A DNA stretch of 64,000 nucleotides, taken from the NCBI RefSeq assembly GCF_030463535.1, contig NC_132893.1, positions 16,091,771 through 16,155,770 of the forward strand. The letters are read 5' to 3'. The DNA comes from Salminus brasiliensis. Lineage: Eukaryota; Chordata; Actinopteri; Characiformes; Bryconidae. The number at the start of each line of letters is the position of its first letter. Within the stretch, counting starts at the first letter, position 1. The position numbers and the translations under genes are program-made. This document shows, one piece after another, positions 1-51,100 of this stretch. The notes below the pieces were generated by a model. The model worked only from the letters and a program-made list of their open reading frames with translations, did not search any database and was not told the origin of the DNA.

Positions 1-1080
1 CTATTCAGTGCTCCGTTAATCAGAGTTTCTGTTGTGCTTTGGTCATGGCTCTTGTGTTGCTACGCCCAAGTAACTCCTGAGCTAAGCAAAAATTATGCCT
101 CTGACAAAGTTAAAGAGGAAGTGATTGTGTTTTTTTTTTTACACGCCCATAACAGACAATTTATTTGCGCAAGTGCTGATATGTGGGTGGATTCAGGATT
201 TTTGTTGATTTATATAGCTTTTTATTCGTTTAATATCATTTGCTACTTATCATTTGTTTGAAACAAATATTTAATTTTGCAGCAGATCTGGATCCTTACC
301 ATGCAAAGAAACACTCAAGTCAATCCTCTGACACATTGTTAAGCAACAGTGCTTTGCTCACAGTCTTATCCGTTATGCACAGCTGAGTATGCAAAAAAAA
401 GGCCAATGTTCCAGTAGCTGGACCATACACATTATCTGGAATTACACAGGATGGTGTGTTGCTGACTACTTCAAAAAGTGATTCTCTGGTTGCAGAAGAA
501 CCATACTGATGGTATCTACGATTGCGCCAATATTTTCCTGGTACAGCAATGGGTAGTCATGCATCATCACCAAAACTTTCAACATGTCAAATGCAGAAAG
601 CTATACTTTGCACTAGTATATTGGAAACAGTACTGGAATATGTTGTCAGAACTTTTCGTTTACATTCGTGATGTCAGCATCTGTCTGCTATGTTTATTAG
701 CATGACGAGGCGTCACGATCAAGATGGGTTAGAAATGTATTAATGGAGTCTGCAGAGGACGCAGTTGGTGTGGTTGCCAGAAGTGTTAATAATCGCAAGT
801 AAGGGAAACAATGCGACCTTTGAGTTATTTTTGAGATGATTTCAGGTAGGCTGCGGTTTTGCACAAGCCGATGTGATGATGTGCAACCTTGCTGTAATAA
901 ATGCATTAAACTGAACACTCACGCACACAGATGGGCATGAATTGGGTCTCAGCAGGCCTAGAATGCAAATAATGCACACATTAAAGAAATATAATTGACT
1001 GGAAACAAATGATGGAAGATTCCCTAGAATATTGAACTCAGGGTCTTATTTCCAGTACTGAGAGACCTGCTGTAGGTGCG
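1..1080. other. upstream intergenic flank, no gene seen
   Basis: AT-rich sequence before the cltc promoter. The open frames here (for example 478-705 + and 697-918 -) are short, lack recognisable domains and have no convincing splice partners. I see no RNA gene or clear transposon. It is probably intergenic, or 3' flank of an upstream neighbour outside the window. Confidence 0.5.
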
Positions 1081-1110
1081 TGCACCAGGGAAAAAAAATC
1101 ATATCGGAAC

Positions 1111-1118
1111 TGACGTCA
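1111..1118. promoter_or_regulatory. cltc: perfect CRE (TGACGTCA) upstream of cltc
   Basis: The full palindromic CREB/ATF site TGACGTCA lies about 550 bp before the cltc start codon and about 230 bp before the GC-richer block that should hold the transcription start. Full-length CREs near a start site are typical of CREB-responsive housekeeping promoters. Its use here is inferred from position only. Confidence 0.5.
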
Positions 1119-1334
1119 ATTCACGAGGACGAATGATGTGGCAAAAATCAAAGGGCGAATTGTAAAGAAATAGTGCCAGATTGATTTGCTTTCTGTAACG
1201 TTTTCAGTTTAAAATAATTAATTCTCGTTTTTTAAATAAAATCTTCTTTAAAATTAGTTGTTGTTCGCTGCGACTGAAAGTGGTTGACAAAGCCACAAGT
1301 TTACATGAAAAAAAAAAAAACAGTTTTCGTATCC

Positions 1335-1660
1335 ATCCGCGTCGTTAAAGTCCGGACCCGCTTCCGGAGCGCTTCCACCCCGGAGAGATTCCGCCGCCAT
1401 TGCAGCTTCCGAGAGTTACAGACCAGCAGCCACCTCTCGGCGATCTGGAGCAGAAGCGCCTGTTCTTCACTCGTCGGGCAAGCAGACCATCTAGCACGTC
1501 ATCCGGAGCGTTCACAGACGACACAGCTCTTGTCGGTTCGGTGGGACTCACAGCAAGCCGTCCTCGGGGAGCCCGGCTTGGATCTGAGAGAGGAAGCTGT
1601 AGTTGGTTAGCGAGTTAGCAGCGAGAGAAGAAATACGGAGGAGAGGGAAGAGGAACGATC
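1335..1660 (+). promoter_or_regulatory. cltc: cltc core promoter and 5' UTR region
   Basis: This is a CpG- and GC-richer block in an AT-rich neighbourhood, directly before the cltc ATG at 1661. It contains GGA/TTCC (ETS-like) words and a YY1-like CCGCCATT word near 1394, and no TATA box at a useful distance. It looks like a TATA-less CpG promoter running into a 5' UTR. The exact transcription start cannot be fixed from sequence. Short ATG-started frames overlapping it (1284-1610, 1400-1618) are not conserved-looking. Confidence 0.5.
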
Positions 1661-41270
<39,610 letters not shown>

Positions 41271-42130
41271 GGACCACCCCTGCACCCCTCTTGAAAATGC
41301 TGCCGCTTGGTTCGGCCCAGCCCCTCCATCCATTTCCCCCTCCAATTTCTTTACCAGCCCTCCTTGCCTCCTCTACTCCCTTCAGGAGATATGAGCGAAG
41401 TTATTCTTCTACCTTTTTTTAATGTTTTTTTTTTATTATTATTTCCCTATACAATGTCATGAAGGACTCAATTTTATTTCTGTATTGTCAAAAAAAAATG
41501 AAAAGTTTGAATCACCAGAAATAATTGTTTTCCACATTCCATGCCTCTGTTAGATTCCCCCTCCCTCCCATTTCCATTTCATTTTTAAGGGGAATTGTTT
41601 ATGTCCAACGTGAGAACTTTATGGGAAGACCAACTTGTCTATTGAATAAAAGTCTTTTTGTGAAGCGTCCGATTTGCACTCTGTAGTGAGAAGAGAAAAC
41701 TAATGTAGAATCTCATGTTGGTGTGTGTGTGAGCAGCTTGTTCAATTTGTCTGTCAAATGCATTTAACCGTTGTATATTCTGAGAACAGTGAAGTGTTCC
41801 AAAATATTTGAACACAGTGACTGTCGCTTCCATGAATAAACACTACTTAAAGTACCAGTAATACTATCTACATGGAAGTGTGGTGTTCTACATATACGGA
41901 AATTGTTTTAATGCATTTAGATATTGATTTATAAAGTGAGTTGGATCCCCCCCCCCCCCCCGACCTATGCCGCTTGCTATGGTAAGACTGTGGTAAAGGC
42001 AGCCAGCTCTATTTTTTTGTTTTTGTTTTGTTTTTTTTGGTCCCCCTGCCATGTTTGAGATCATCTTTCTGTGTGCAGTAGGCAGTGCTCTTCATGTGGG
42101 ACCATTCCATTTAGAGAGGGATAATAAAGA
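41271..42130 (+). other. cltc: cltc 3' UTR with alternative poly(A) signals
   Basis: Non-coding sequence after the stop. AATAAA hexamers occur at 41645-41650, 41835-41840 and 42123-42128, the last followed by GT-rich sequence. The first two lie 375 and 565 nt after the stop. Which is used cannot be told from sequence. Confidence 0.6.
41645..41650 (+). terminator. cltc: cltc poly(A) signal AATAAA (candidate)
   Basis: Canonical hexamer 375 nt after the stop, followed by GTCTTTTTGTG, a U/GU-rich downstream element. Confidence 0.6.
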
Positions 42131-43159
42131 GAATACTATTATACAGACCTGGGTGTGTCCCTCTCCTCCTATTGCTGTGGGTGGGTGTGTTTGTGTGGAT
42201 GGGCTGGCTATGATGGTGTTTAAAACCCCTCTTTTGAGTGTACAGAGAGAATAAGAAAAAAATCTATGAAACATGCAATCCTGCCAGTTTCACCTTAGCG
42301 TTTAGAGAAAAACAATTTGGTTTAAAGAAAAAAAAAAAAAGTATACTCCTTTAAATTAACTATAAAATTTGCTTTACTTCATATACTATATAAACCATGC
42401 ACATATGTAGATTTGATGTGTGCATAAGACTGATAACCATGAATAACCTTCTCTCCCAAAATGTAAACAAAGGCTTCTCAAAGAAACGTCTTGTGCAAAC
42501 TGCAATAAGTGGCTTGCATTGCTCCAGTCTCTTGTTCTTGTTTTGACTCATACTGCTGCTAAGACAGTAACTCTGGCTTATGATTACAAATGTTTTTTTT
42601 TTTTTTTTACCTTAATACCTTACCCAGTGGACAGGACTATTTAGTGATGCACTGCAGAGAAAGTTCCAAGCATATAATCTGTAAGAACATTAACATAAGG
42701 TGTCAGATTTAAGTTTGGTATCCATTTCACATTGGAAATAAGGGCCAATTAAAATTCATGCAGTATTGTAGATCTGATGACCATTAAAAGTGGTCACTAA
42801 CACAAACCATTGTTGAAACTGCAAGTAATGGTCTTACTCAAGCTGCGGTTGCACAGGTTCCAGTACTCATCCAGGTCTCCGCTGAGTATGTACGTTTTGA
42901 ATTCTTTGATGTTCATGATTTAAACATGCCTGATTTAATCTGAAGCTACAAGACCCGTCTTTGTATATACACATTTAAAATGCAAACAAATGTACTCATG
43001 GAAAAGGTGATTTACTTGCTTCTTAAAATAAATGGTCAAACTGAAAAAACTCCTGTGTTATGCCATTTTAATATTGTATTTTATAGCAGATGTATATATA
43101 AAAAAAGGGAACTTTAATTAGCATATTCTAGCAAACGTTATCTGTACTGAATTCCGTGT
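42131..43159. other. intergenic region between convergent cltc and ptrh2
   Basis: About 1 kb between the last cltc poly(A) candidate and the ptrh2 stop; the right part should be the ptrh2 3' UTR on the minus strand. ATTAAA-type signals in minus orientation (TTTAAT at 43113-43118) are weak candidates for ptrh2. No other gene seen. Confidence 0.5.
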
Positions 43160-43708
43160 CTAGAACAGTTTCAAGTGTCCTGTTACTTTGTCCACAAGAT
43201 CTGCAGGTCCTGGTCCAATCCCAAGAACTGTCCTTGAACCTGGGGCAATTTGGGTTCTTCCAGCATCTTGAATCAGACTGACCGGGAGCCCAACTTCTTT
43301 TGCATGGGTCAACAACTCTAAAAGGCACTCTTCATCCGGTGCCTTGACAACTACTTTGGGCTGACCGCAGTATTCCCACTGCTTCAGAAGGTCGGGATTT
43401 CTGCGCTGGACCTGCTTGTATGCGGACACTGCAGCGTGGGAGCACTGAGCTGCCACTTTGCCTTTGCCCATTTTGAGGTCAGTTCGGACTACCAACACCA
43501 TTTTGAATTCACCGCTTTCACCCATGATGCTGTTTTCGCTGGCATTTCCGCAAGCTGCCATGAGGCCATGGGCAGTTCTGCTGAGCCGGCCTCGAAGGTA
43601 CCATCCAAGGCAGAGTCCACAACCAACCCCAGCTAGTATGCCCAAGGCCAAGGGACTGTACGAGTCCATCTCGAAACCTAGTAGCATTGAAAGAGTTGAT
43701 ATAGGCAT
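43160..43708 (-). CDS. ptrh2: peptidyl-tRNA hydrolase 2, mitochondrial (Bit1)
   Basis: Archaeal/eukaryotic-type (PTH2) hydrolase that frees tRNA from stalled peptidyl-tRNA; the vertebrate protein sits on mitochondria and, when released, promotes anoikis through TLE/AES. The single-exon CDS gives 182 residues (human 179). Residues 19-38 ([20 protein letters not shown]) form the N-terminal membrane anchor. The PTH2 domain starts near 67 with [20 protein letters not shown] and carries [38 protein letters not shown] and the C-terminal [20 protein letters not shown]. The start at 43708 (MPISTLSM, A at -3) is chosen because it resembles the family N-terminus; an ATG at 43762 would give 200 aa but crosses a likely 3' splice site, and one at 43669 gives 169 aa. 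It is tail-to-tail with cltc and head-to-head with vmp1. Confidence 0.96.
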   Translation of the reverse strand: MPISTLSMLLGFEMDSYSPLALGILAGVGCGLCLGWYLRGRLSRTAHGLMAACGNASENSIMGESGEFKMVLVVRTDLKMGKGKVAAQCSHAAVSAYKQVQRRNPDLLKQWEYCGQPKVVVKAPDEECLLELLTHAKEVGLPVSLIQDAGRTQIAPGSRTVLGIGPGPADLVDKVTGHLKLF

Positions 43709-43738
43709 GATTAAACTGTACAAATTTACATTGTTTAA

Positions 43739-43755
43739 CTGTACAAGAGACAGCC
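43739..43755 (-). promoter_or_regulatory. ptrh2: candidate 3' splice site of ptrh2 coding exon
   Basis: On the minus strand the sequence just before the ptrh2 ATG reads CTGTCTCTTGTACAG, a reasonable acceptor. In mammals PTRH2 has its whole CDS in the second exon, so a 5' non-coding exon upstream is expected. Inferred only. Confidence 0.45.
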
Positions 43756-43983
43756 ATAGCACTCTTCCGACAACCTTGCTGCCACCAAGGTCTCGCCAGC
43801 AGTCTTACTGGCTACTAGCTGCTTTTAAAGGAAATGAATTTGCTCTAAAGCTGTAGCTACTACTGTTAAAGTCGTTATTAAGTTTAAATTAACCATGCAT
43901 TAATAGCAGCACTGCTAAAAGCAGACATAACTTAGTGGGGGAAATTAGTTTATATTTAGTATACATATTTTAGAGATTAAATC

Positions 43984-44180
43984 AGGGGCCACCAATCTTA
44001 TCCACAGAGGGCCTGCATGGCAGCAGGCTTTCTCTGCAATAAAACAGAAGCCAACCTGGTTCCAGCTGTTTAATTTAGTTGCTCTTGGTGTTCAAATAGT
44101 TGATTAGTTAGCGAGCTGTATGCTTGGCTGGAATGAAACCTGCAGCCACGTCGGCCATCTGCGGTAAATTTGGTGACCCA
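43984..44180. mobile_element. palindromic MITE, hAT-like, upstream of ptrh2
   Basis: The left arm (from 43985, CCACCAATCTTATCCACAGA) and right arm (to 44180, GCGGTAAATTTGGTGACCC reading back) form imperfect 45-bp inverted repeats with CAGCAGGCTTTC / GAAACCTGCAGCC inside. Same family as 39418-39530. It lies in the ptrh2 5' intron or promoter. Confidence 0.72.
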
Positions 44181-44925
44181 TGACTTGAACAAATCTATTA
44201 TTGGCAACCTGTGCTTTTACCCATGGCTCAACAAGGGAAATACTCTTAGTTTGGTTTATAGGTGGGAGCTAAATTAGATGAGTTTCCACAACACTCGAGT
44301 CCAGCTTTCCGAGCACTGGTGATTTACGGTCAAATAATTGATTCGCGCGTCTTTGCCTGATATTACGATAAATGTACGAGCAGAGAGCGGGAGAGTAATG
44401 CGTAATGTCAGGCGTATACGCGCATTCAGATTTAAAGCACAGGGCACATTTAAAGCACGCTTAGCATGGCTCTAGTACCAATGTGGTAAGCAATGGGTAG
44501 TCTGTGATTTACCACAGTAAATATATCAGAATAATAGTTATATAAATATCAGCTGACTGACAAAAACTCTAACAAACGCTTCTGCGCCGTAATCCCTAAA
44601 TGGCCTTAGTTCCAAAAAAGTTTAAAATACTAATACACGCCTAATCGCACAAAAGTTTAAATACACAGCAGCAATACAAATGTTACAATCTTGAGCAATC
44701 ACTCATAAAATATAGCTAAAGAAAATCAGTCATCCCCGTAAATCCAGCCAAAGCTAACCGGCTAGCTAACTCCACACCGATAGCGGACACGTGTCTCAAT
44801 ACAAACAATATTAGAGCACTGTTAGCTGTCGACAGATCAAGCTCCATTTTTCAGGCCACTACAAAGCTTGATTTACTTCATCCTTTTTTTTTTTTTTTTT
44901 TTACATAATCTTTAATCTCTCTCAC

Positions 44926-45060
44926 CGTAATGACCGTCACTGCCACTTCTTCTTGCACAGTGCAGCGTCCCTCGCTGATGACATCACGAGCAACGGGTCG
45001 CCCGAGGAAACCGCTGCGATCTGCGATCTACAAAACAAACGCATAACGTGCCCAGCCCGA
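44926..45060 (-). promoter_or_regulatory. ptrh2: candidate ptrh2 promoter and 5' non-coding exon
   Basis: A CpG-richer block with a CRE-like TGACATCA (44979-44986). On the minus strand GTCATTACG|GTGAGA at 44926 is a plausible donor for a short non-coding exon joining the acceptor near 43739. No TATA box. The assignment rests on position and the human gene layout. Confidence 0.4.
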
Positions 45061-45220
45061 ATCTGTATGTACTAATGTGTTGGATATCCTGCAAGCTACA
45101 ACTCACTAATAATGATTTGAAGATTTGTGAACCGCCATAGAATAAAAATATGTATAAATATTTATACATTATAATATGCTCGCATGGAAACTAAATTTAA
45201 CCATACTGAAATCATATAGA

Positions 45221-45250
<30 letters not shown>
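45221..45250. repeat. (ATA)n microsatellite
   Basis: About ten AAT/ATA units between the ptrh2 and vmp1 promoter candidates, followed by two near-identical copies of ATAGACAGTTATATAT. Confidence 0.9.
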
Positions 45251-45252
<2 letters not shown>

Positions 45253-45429
45253 ACACATAGACAGTTATATATAGACAGTTATATATATGCATATTTTGAA
45301 ATTATATCAATACTTACAGAAAGAGAATTATAAAAATTGTTTACCCAGAAGGGCATGGAAATATTTTGTAACACAGAAAAACGGTACAACAATCAGCGGT
45401 GACTTTACCATGATATTAGATGCATTGGG

Positions 45430-45611
45430 ATTGACTACGCAGGCTCAGGTAAACGGGCCGGTACCATCCCCGATCCACCGAGTTCGTTCAGTCCCCAGAT
45501 TGGTCCGCGGCAACCGCATGAGCGGAAATGGATGTCTCAGGTTGAGCGCACGTATTCGCACAGAGTTGCGGCGACCTGCGGCTGCAGTTTGACAGGCAGA
45601 CAGAGAGGAAG
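45430..45611 (+). promoter_or_regulatory. vmp1: candidate vmp1 promoter and 5' non-coding exon
   Basis: A CpG-rich block with an inverted CCAAT box (ATTGG, 45499-45503) and GCGG words, ending in GAGGAAG|GTAAAG at 45611/45612, a good donor that would join the acceptor at 48022 before the first coding exon. The exact transcription start is unknown. About 0.5 kb from the ptrh2 promoter candidate, so the two may form one divergent promoter region. Confidence 0.5.
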
Positions 45612-46332
45612 GTAAAGGTTACTGTGAGGAGTTGTGGTCTGCTGCTTTAACCGCGCAACAGACCAGTCTAAGCGGTGCAGGTACATCTGCTGTTTATTCT
45701 GCTCGTGTGAAATAAGCACAGTGAAGCAGTGGACATTATTGTTGTGTTTTTTAACTGTGCCTTTTCCCTCTGTTTACTAGGGTAGTTGTTGACTGCTTTA
45801 ATCAGTTCATTCATCTTTGATATGTGTGGGATTGGAAAGGAATTAGGTGTGGGTACTACATGTGAATTGTGGCAAGCTGCTGTTAATGTGATTTGTGGCT
45901 TGATTTATGCTTTTCTGATAAAGTTTAAAAAGACGTTGAACCATTTTTCATGCTGGTTTTTGTATGCGAGGACAGATGTGTGAATGAGAGCTCTGACACT
46001 AGAGTTAAATAGGATGACAGAAGTGGGCCTGCTGTTAATAGTTAGTTTACATTTCAGAGATTGTAATGTCAGATTTTAATGTTGCTTTTGTTCACAATGA
46101 GTTTTTTCCCCGGTGAAATTCTGCAAAACCATACGTACTGTACAATCAACTGACTAAATGGGCTGAGTTTAGCTCATTTGGAAGGTATTTATTTTTTAAC
46201 AGTTTGTTTCCAGAAATTTGCAGTTTACAGTTCTACTGATCTGTCCAGATTTTCCAATAATGTGTGTAACGTGTGGTGCAAAATTGTGCACTGTAGACCA
46301 TGTAGACCACCAACTTGGATTTCTTTACAACA

Positions 46333-46480
46333 GAGGTGGCCAATTCTGGTCCAAGACATGTGCCACCCTGGAGAGATCAGATCCAACACACCCAATGCTA
46401 ATATTCGCCCTGAAGGCCTTCATTACCTGGTAAGGTGTGTACCTTTGAGGCTTGGAGCTAAACTCTGCAGGGTGGCAGAT
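46333..46480. mobile_element. MITE-like palindromic repeat
   Basis: Starts GTGGCCAATTCTGGTCC and ends with GGGTGGCAGATCACCAGG, which read back as imperfect inverted ends; GCCACCCTGGAGAG inside and CTCTGCAGGGTGGCAG are also near complements. Likely a hAT-type non-autonomous element. Confidence 0.6.
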
Positions 46481-47744
46481 CACCAGGGCTTATCTACAAC
46501 ACAAATACAGTTATTTTATTCGCTGAGTAAAATAAACAGGGAACCTACACGTCTTCTGAGTGTTCTGTGTGCAGATGCTACAGGGCTGATATTTGATAAC
46601 ATATTTATTGTACTACACAAGCAGAACGTTTATTGGATTGATTTTATCTACAAATTAATGTTACATTTATTTTATATTTTATATCTTTATCTGTTGTTAG
46701 ATATGTACCTAAAAATGTTAAATCAGCTTAGTGTTGGTCATTTGACATAGGAATGGTTGTAAAACATTAAATGTATTTCATAACAACACAAGGCCTACTT
46801 AGCAGTGACGTCTTTGTGACCGTGGCGGTACAGATTTTGCAGTTGAGGTGTTGCTCTGTGCTTCAGTGGCACTTTTTAAATGTCTTTTAAATAGAATATA
46901 TAATGGAGTATATCTCCCATGCCTGTGTGGGACATGAGTGTGCGGTGTGCAGTGCAGTGCCTAATTTTGAGGCCATATTAAGGGGCTGCTTTAACTGATT
47001 GAGCACTCTACAATCTGTGCTAGAATCGCTACGTGAACCCTAGGGAGTGAACCTAATTTAAGGCAGTGTGAGGAAATCAAATTTCCTGCCACTCTTTTGT
47101 CTGTGTTCATGGACGATGGGAGACATAGAAAAGCAGGTGTTAAGAAGAGTTTGTGTGTTTGAGAAGGACTGTGGTACCCAAAATATGTGCACTAATTAAC
47201 CTACAGGGGGCCTGAATCTGCCCTGTAGTTAAAAAGGCTGTGTGTGAGATTGCTGATTCCAGATCAGTTTTGCATTTTAGCACCCAGTTCCGGAAATCAA
47301 TGAATCAAGGAAGCCTTAAAGTAGTCCTCATGTTTTCACCACTTTTTTTGGGTAACATTCATGGTAACAGACTTTTCATGTGTGTTTAGCATGATGAGGA
47401 GAAGTGGTGTATGTTTATTTATATCTGAGATCAGAGAAGCAAGGCTCATGGTCCCTGACTGCCATTGATCCAGGTATGGGTGAAAAGAGATGTTGCATGT
47501 TAAGGTGCCCTGTGGTATCTGGCGTTAGCAAGATGTTAAATGACTGTTACACTTTATACCCAAATCCTTTACACTCAGCACTCAACCAACACACACTGGC
47601 AAGAAACAGCAGCCAGTTTTACAGCTCAGCCAGAAAGGACCATCCACCAGGAGGATTGAATTCAGCACTAGAGGCATTGACCTACTTTAACCAGACCATA
47701 TCTGGGCATACTGATTTGTTTTAGAGTAACCAATTTACATGATG

Positions 47745-47825
47745 TCCATGTTTTTGGACTGTTGGAGGAAACCTACACAGACACAGGGCGAACATGGAAA
47801 CTCCCCTCCACCCAGATAGGGACTT
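47745..47825. repeat. truncated copy of a common fish repeat
   Basis: Words such as TTTTTGGACTGTTGGAGGAA, ACACAGACACAGGGCGAACA and TGGAAACTCC match a frequent fish dispersed repeat known from its GGAGAACATGCAAACTCC core. Fragment only. Confidence 0.6.
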
Positions 47826-48044
47826 GAACCATATAGCAGTCCATATACTGTATGTTTCTATATCCTAGTCATGTTATAACATTCCGTAATAAACCTTTTC
47901 CTTTTCCCCATTGCTATCCATGCTTAGTTCATTGCCAAGCACCCTTCATTGACCCCAGCACATAAATCAAATTAGAAATCCCATTCCTGAGCTATAATTG
48001 TCTTCCTTTTTTTCGTCCCCAGGTCTATTACTCCTTTCACTAAG

Positions 48045-48135
48045 ATGGCTGACAATCAGGCTGATTGTGAGCATCCTCAGAGGAGAGCTGGCATTAAGGA
48101 GCACTGCAATGGGAAGTCTGCTGCCAAGGAGGCAG
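48045..48135 (+). CDS. vmp1: vmp1 coding exon 1
   Basis: Residues 1-30 plus the first base of codon 31, [20 protein letters not shown] to KSAAKEA. The ATG has A at -3 (AAGATGG, strong context). The exon starts at 48023 after TTTTCGTCCCCAG; donor GCAG|GTAAGC, phase 1. Confidence 0.92.
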
Positions 48136-51100
48136 GTAAGCCCTGGAGACCCACATTGAGTGTTCTCATCATTGAGTGTTCGACCTGGGTGAGTTTATTG
48201 TTGAGTTTAATGGAACTCTTCAGCCACAAGCAATAAAAGTTCATTTTATTTTCACAAAATAAAAATTCTCTGTGATTCAAATGTGTACACTGGTCCCTCA
48301 AAAATGAAATGTTACTTCAATTGCTATGTGTGCGTGCTTCATTTACTTATGTTTTATTGTTTATGTAACAATTTATGAATGACATAGATTTTTGTGACCC
48401 TTTTAAAGGTGAACATTATGTAGCATTCGTACCTTAAAATGAAATTGACTTCAAAACATTTTAATTTTCAATTGACCTGTAACAGGGAGAATAGCGTCTC
48501 TATCATTGCCACTCTGGGCTTGGTACACCGGCAGCTGCACTGTGGGCAGGACAATGCTCGCGAGAACATTGTAACACTGTGGGTCATATTTGTATAAAAC
48601 CCTGTAACAGTACTCAGTCGGCATGCTTCATTCACTTTCAGTGCCTGCTCTGTATCTCAGAAACGTGTGGCCTTACGACTACATTTCCTGACTAGGGGGA
48701 GCACAAGGGTTATACTCAATAACTATTGGCTCCTCTAAGCAGCTGGGTAAGGATTTGAAAATCAAGCTGATTGATGTCCACAAAACATGTTTGTGTGGCA
48801 TTGATGTCACAGAATGATTATTTTGTAAAGAGAAGCATCTTTTAAAGCTGAAAAGGGTTACAAAGTTATTTCAAAGACTTTAGAAATTCTCCAGTCTACA
48901 GTGAGGCAAACAATCTACAAATGGAGAAAATTTGGCACTGTAGCTGCTCCGCCAAAAAGTGGGCGCCCAGTCAAAATGACCCCAAGAGCACAACAGAGAC
49001 TCATCAATGAGGTAAAGAAACAACCCTGAGTGACAGCCAAAGATTTGAAGGCATCATTGGTACATGCTTACATCTGTGTTCATGAGACTTGTCCTTGAAC
49101 AAGCGGGTGTCTATGGCAGGACAATCACAAAGGAAGCCGCTGCTTACTAAAAAGAACACTGCTGCACAACTGAAGTTAGCAAAAGACCGCATTGACACTC
49201 CACAATGGTACTGGCAAAATGTTTTGTGGACAGATAAAACAGATTAAATCATGAGGCCTGCTTTGCTGCATCAGGGTCTGGCCATTTTACAGTCTTTGAG
49301 TGGAAGATGAATTCCCAAGTGTATCAAAAAGTCTACAGGATAATGAGAGTGAGAGTGTCTGTACGTCAGCTGAAACTCTGTAGAAGTTGGGTGATGCAAC
49401 AGGACAATGACCCAAAATAATGGCTTATTAAAAACAAAATCTGCCTTTTGGAGTAGCCAAGTCAGAGTCCGGATCGCAAACCTATAGAAATGCTATAAAT
49501 TGACTTGAAGAGAGCCATACACATGAGGTTTCCAAGGAACATGACGGAGCTAAAGCAGTTCTGGCAGAAAGAATAGACTAAAATTCCTCCTGAATGATGT
49601 GCAGGTCTGATCCACAGCTACAGGAAGTGCCCGGTTGAGGTTATTGAGACCGGGTGGGGGGGGAACAACCAGCTAATCATTTCAAGGGTTCACTTAATTT
49701 TTAAACTACCACTTTGAATGTTGAATGAGTGTGTCCAATAAAGACCTGCAAGATCATAATTTTTGTGTTATTACTTTAGGCACATTATATTCAGACTTTA
49801 TATAGATCGACTTTATTATCATTCAAGTTTACATTGTACAGTGTGCAATATGTCGATCCGCTTGACTTTGATAAGGATCAGATCACATTTTATGACAATA
49901 TAATGCAGAAAACCATAAAATTCCAAAGAGTTCACATGCTTTTTCTTGCCACTGTAAATACTGACAATGCAAAGCATTTGCCCTTGAAGTACACTCACCA
50001 GCTTTCCAGGTGAAAGCTGTGATTCCTAATCAAGTTCACCTCTTAAATCTACTTAGGAAGATGAAGTGTAGAAGAAGTAGTTTTAAGAAGACTTTTTTTT
50101 TCATATACGGTCACGTAAAATGTGAGAAACAACATATGTTGTATGCAATATATAATTAAATCCATTCAAATCTAGTAGGATTGTATGTGGGGCTGTCTAA
50201 TGTAGCCTTTGTTCTTTTTGTCATTGTAGTTTGTATTTGAGTGTGGCTTTGAGCATGGGTATGTGTCCTTGTGTGTACATGTGTGTTTAGATGCTGCATC
50301 CCTCGCTGAGCTGAAGCAGAGGGATAAACAGGAGAGACTTACTCTAGTGCTGTGGAAGAGGCCTGCCCTCACCCTTCACTACTTCCTCCTGGAGATGTTC
50401 ATCGTTCTGAATGGCTGGATTAGAAGGTAAGGAGAGCAGAGGCCATTTTCACAAACACTTGGATAAATTAGGAGATCACATCCTGGCCTGTTTTAAATAC
50501 AATGGTTTGTCCCTAATTGACTTTCTACTGAACAACATTGAGCATTGAGCTGTGGAGCAGTGGAACTGCGTTCTCTTGAAAGACGATGCTCCATCCATTA
50601 CTCTCTTCTTCTCTTTTTTGACTTCTGAGTTTAGTCCTTTGGTCACTGGTCAGAAACTGAAACATCACATTTTTGCAGTGCAGAAGAGGATAGGCAGTGT
50701 CATGCCCTGACAGAACTTATTAGTCATATCTTCACATTGACACAAGGGGGAAACGATAGTCCCCCTTTTGGCATTCAGGGTAAGTGGGAGATTTTAATTG
50801 GGCGACTCACAGCACCGTGAGAATGACGCGGCTGTGTTTTTTATATGACTAACTGTAGCTTTCTCAGCCCACAGCGCGAACTGCCGGCCTATTCCCCGAT
50901 ATTGCTCTCCGCTGACGCAAATGCCTCTGGAAAGTAGGTCAAGCTATGCTGTTAGCTAGTGTAGGATTTTATTTAAAAATACTTGTGTTTCAGTGGTGAA
51001 CATAGAATATGAAACACAGTAGCTGCTACCAGAAAAGGGTCTGAGTACAAGAAACAAAGTTGTTGCAAAAACTTATATATGTCATGTCATGTATGTTGTG

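Larger units (their letters stand above)
45612..48022 (+). other. vmp1: vmp1 5' UTR intron
   Basis: AT-rich 2.4-kb intron inferred between the non-coding exon and the ATG exon. It holds a MITE-like palindrome (46333-46480) and a truncated common fish repeat (47745-47825). Frames here (46178-46750, 47404-47724) show no domain. Confidence 0.5.

Noticed and set aside
43709-43762. Upstream extension of ptrh2 to a 200-residue protein
   Set aside because: The extra 18 residues do not resemble the family, and a good minus-strand 3' splice site near 43739 lies inside them.
48915-49560. Active Tc1 transposase gene
   Set aside because: Stops and frame changes interrupt every conserved block, and the 5' terminus is missing.
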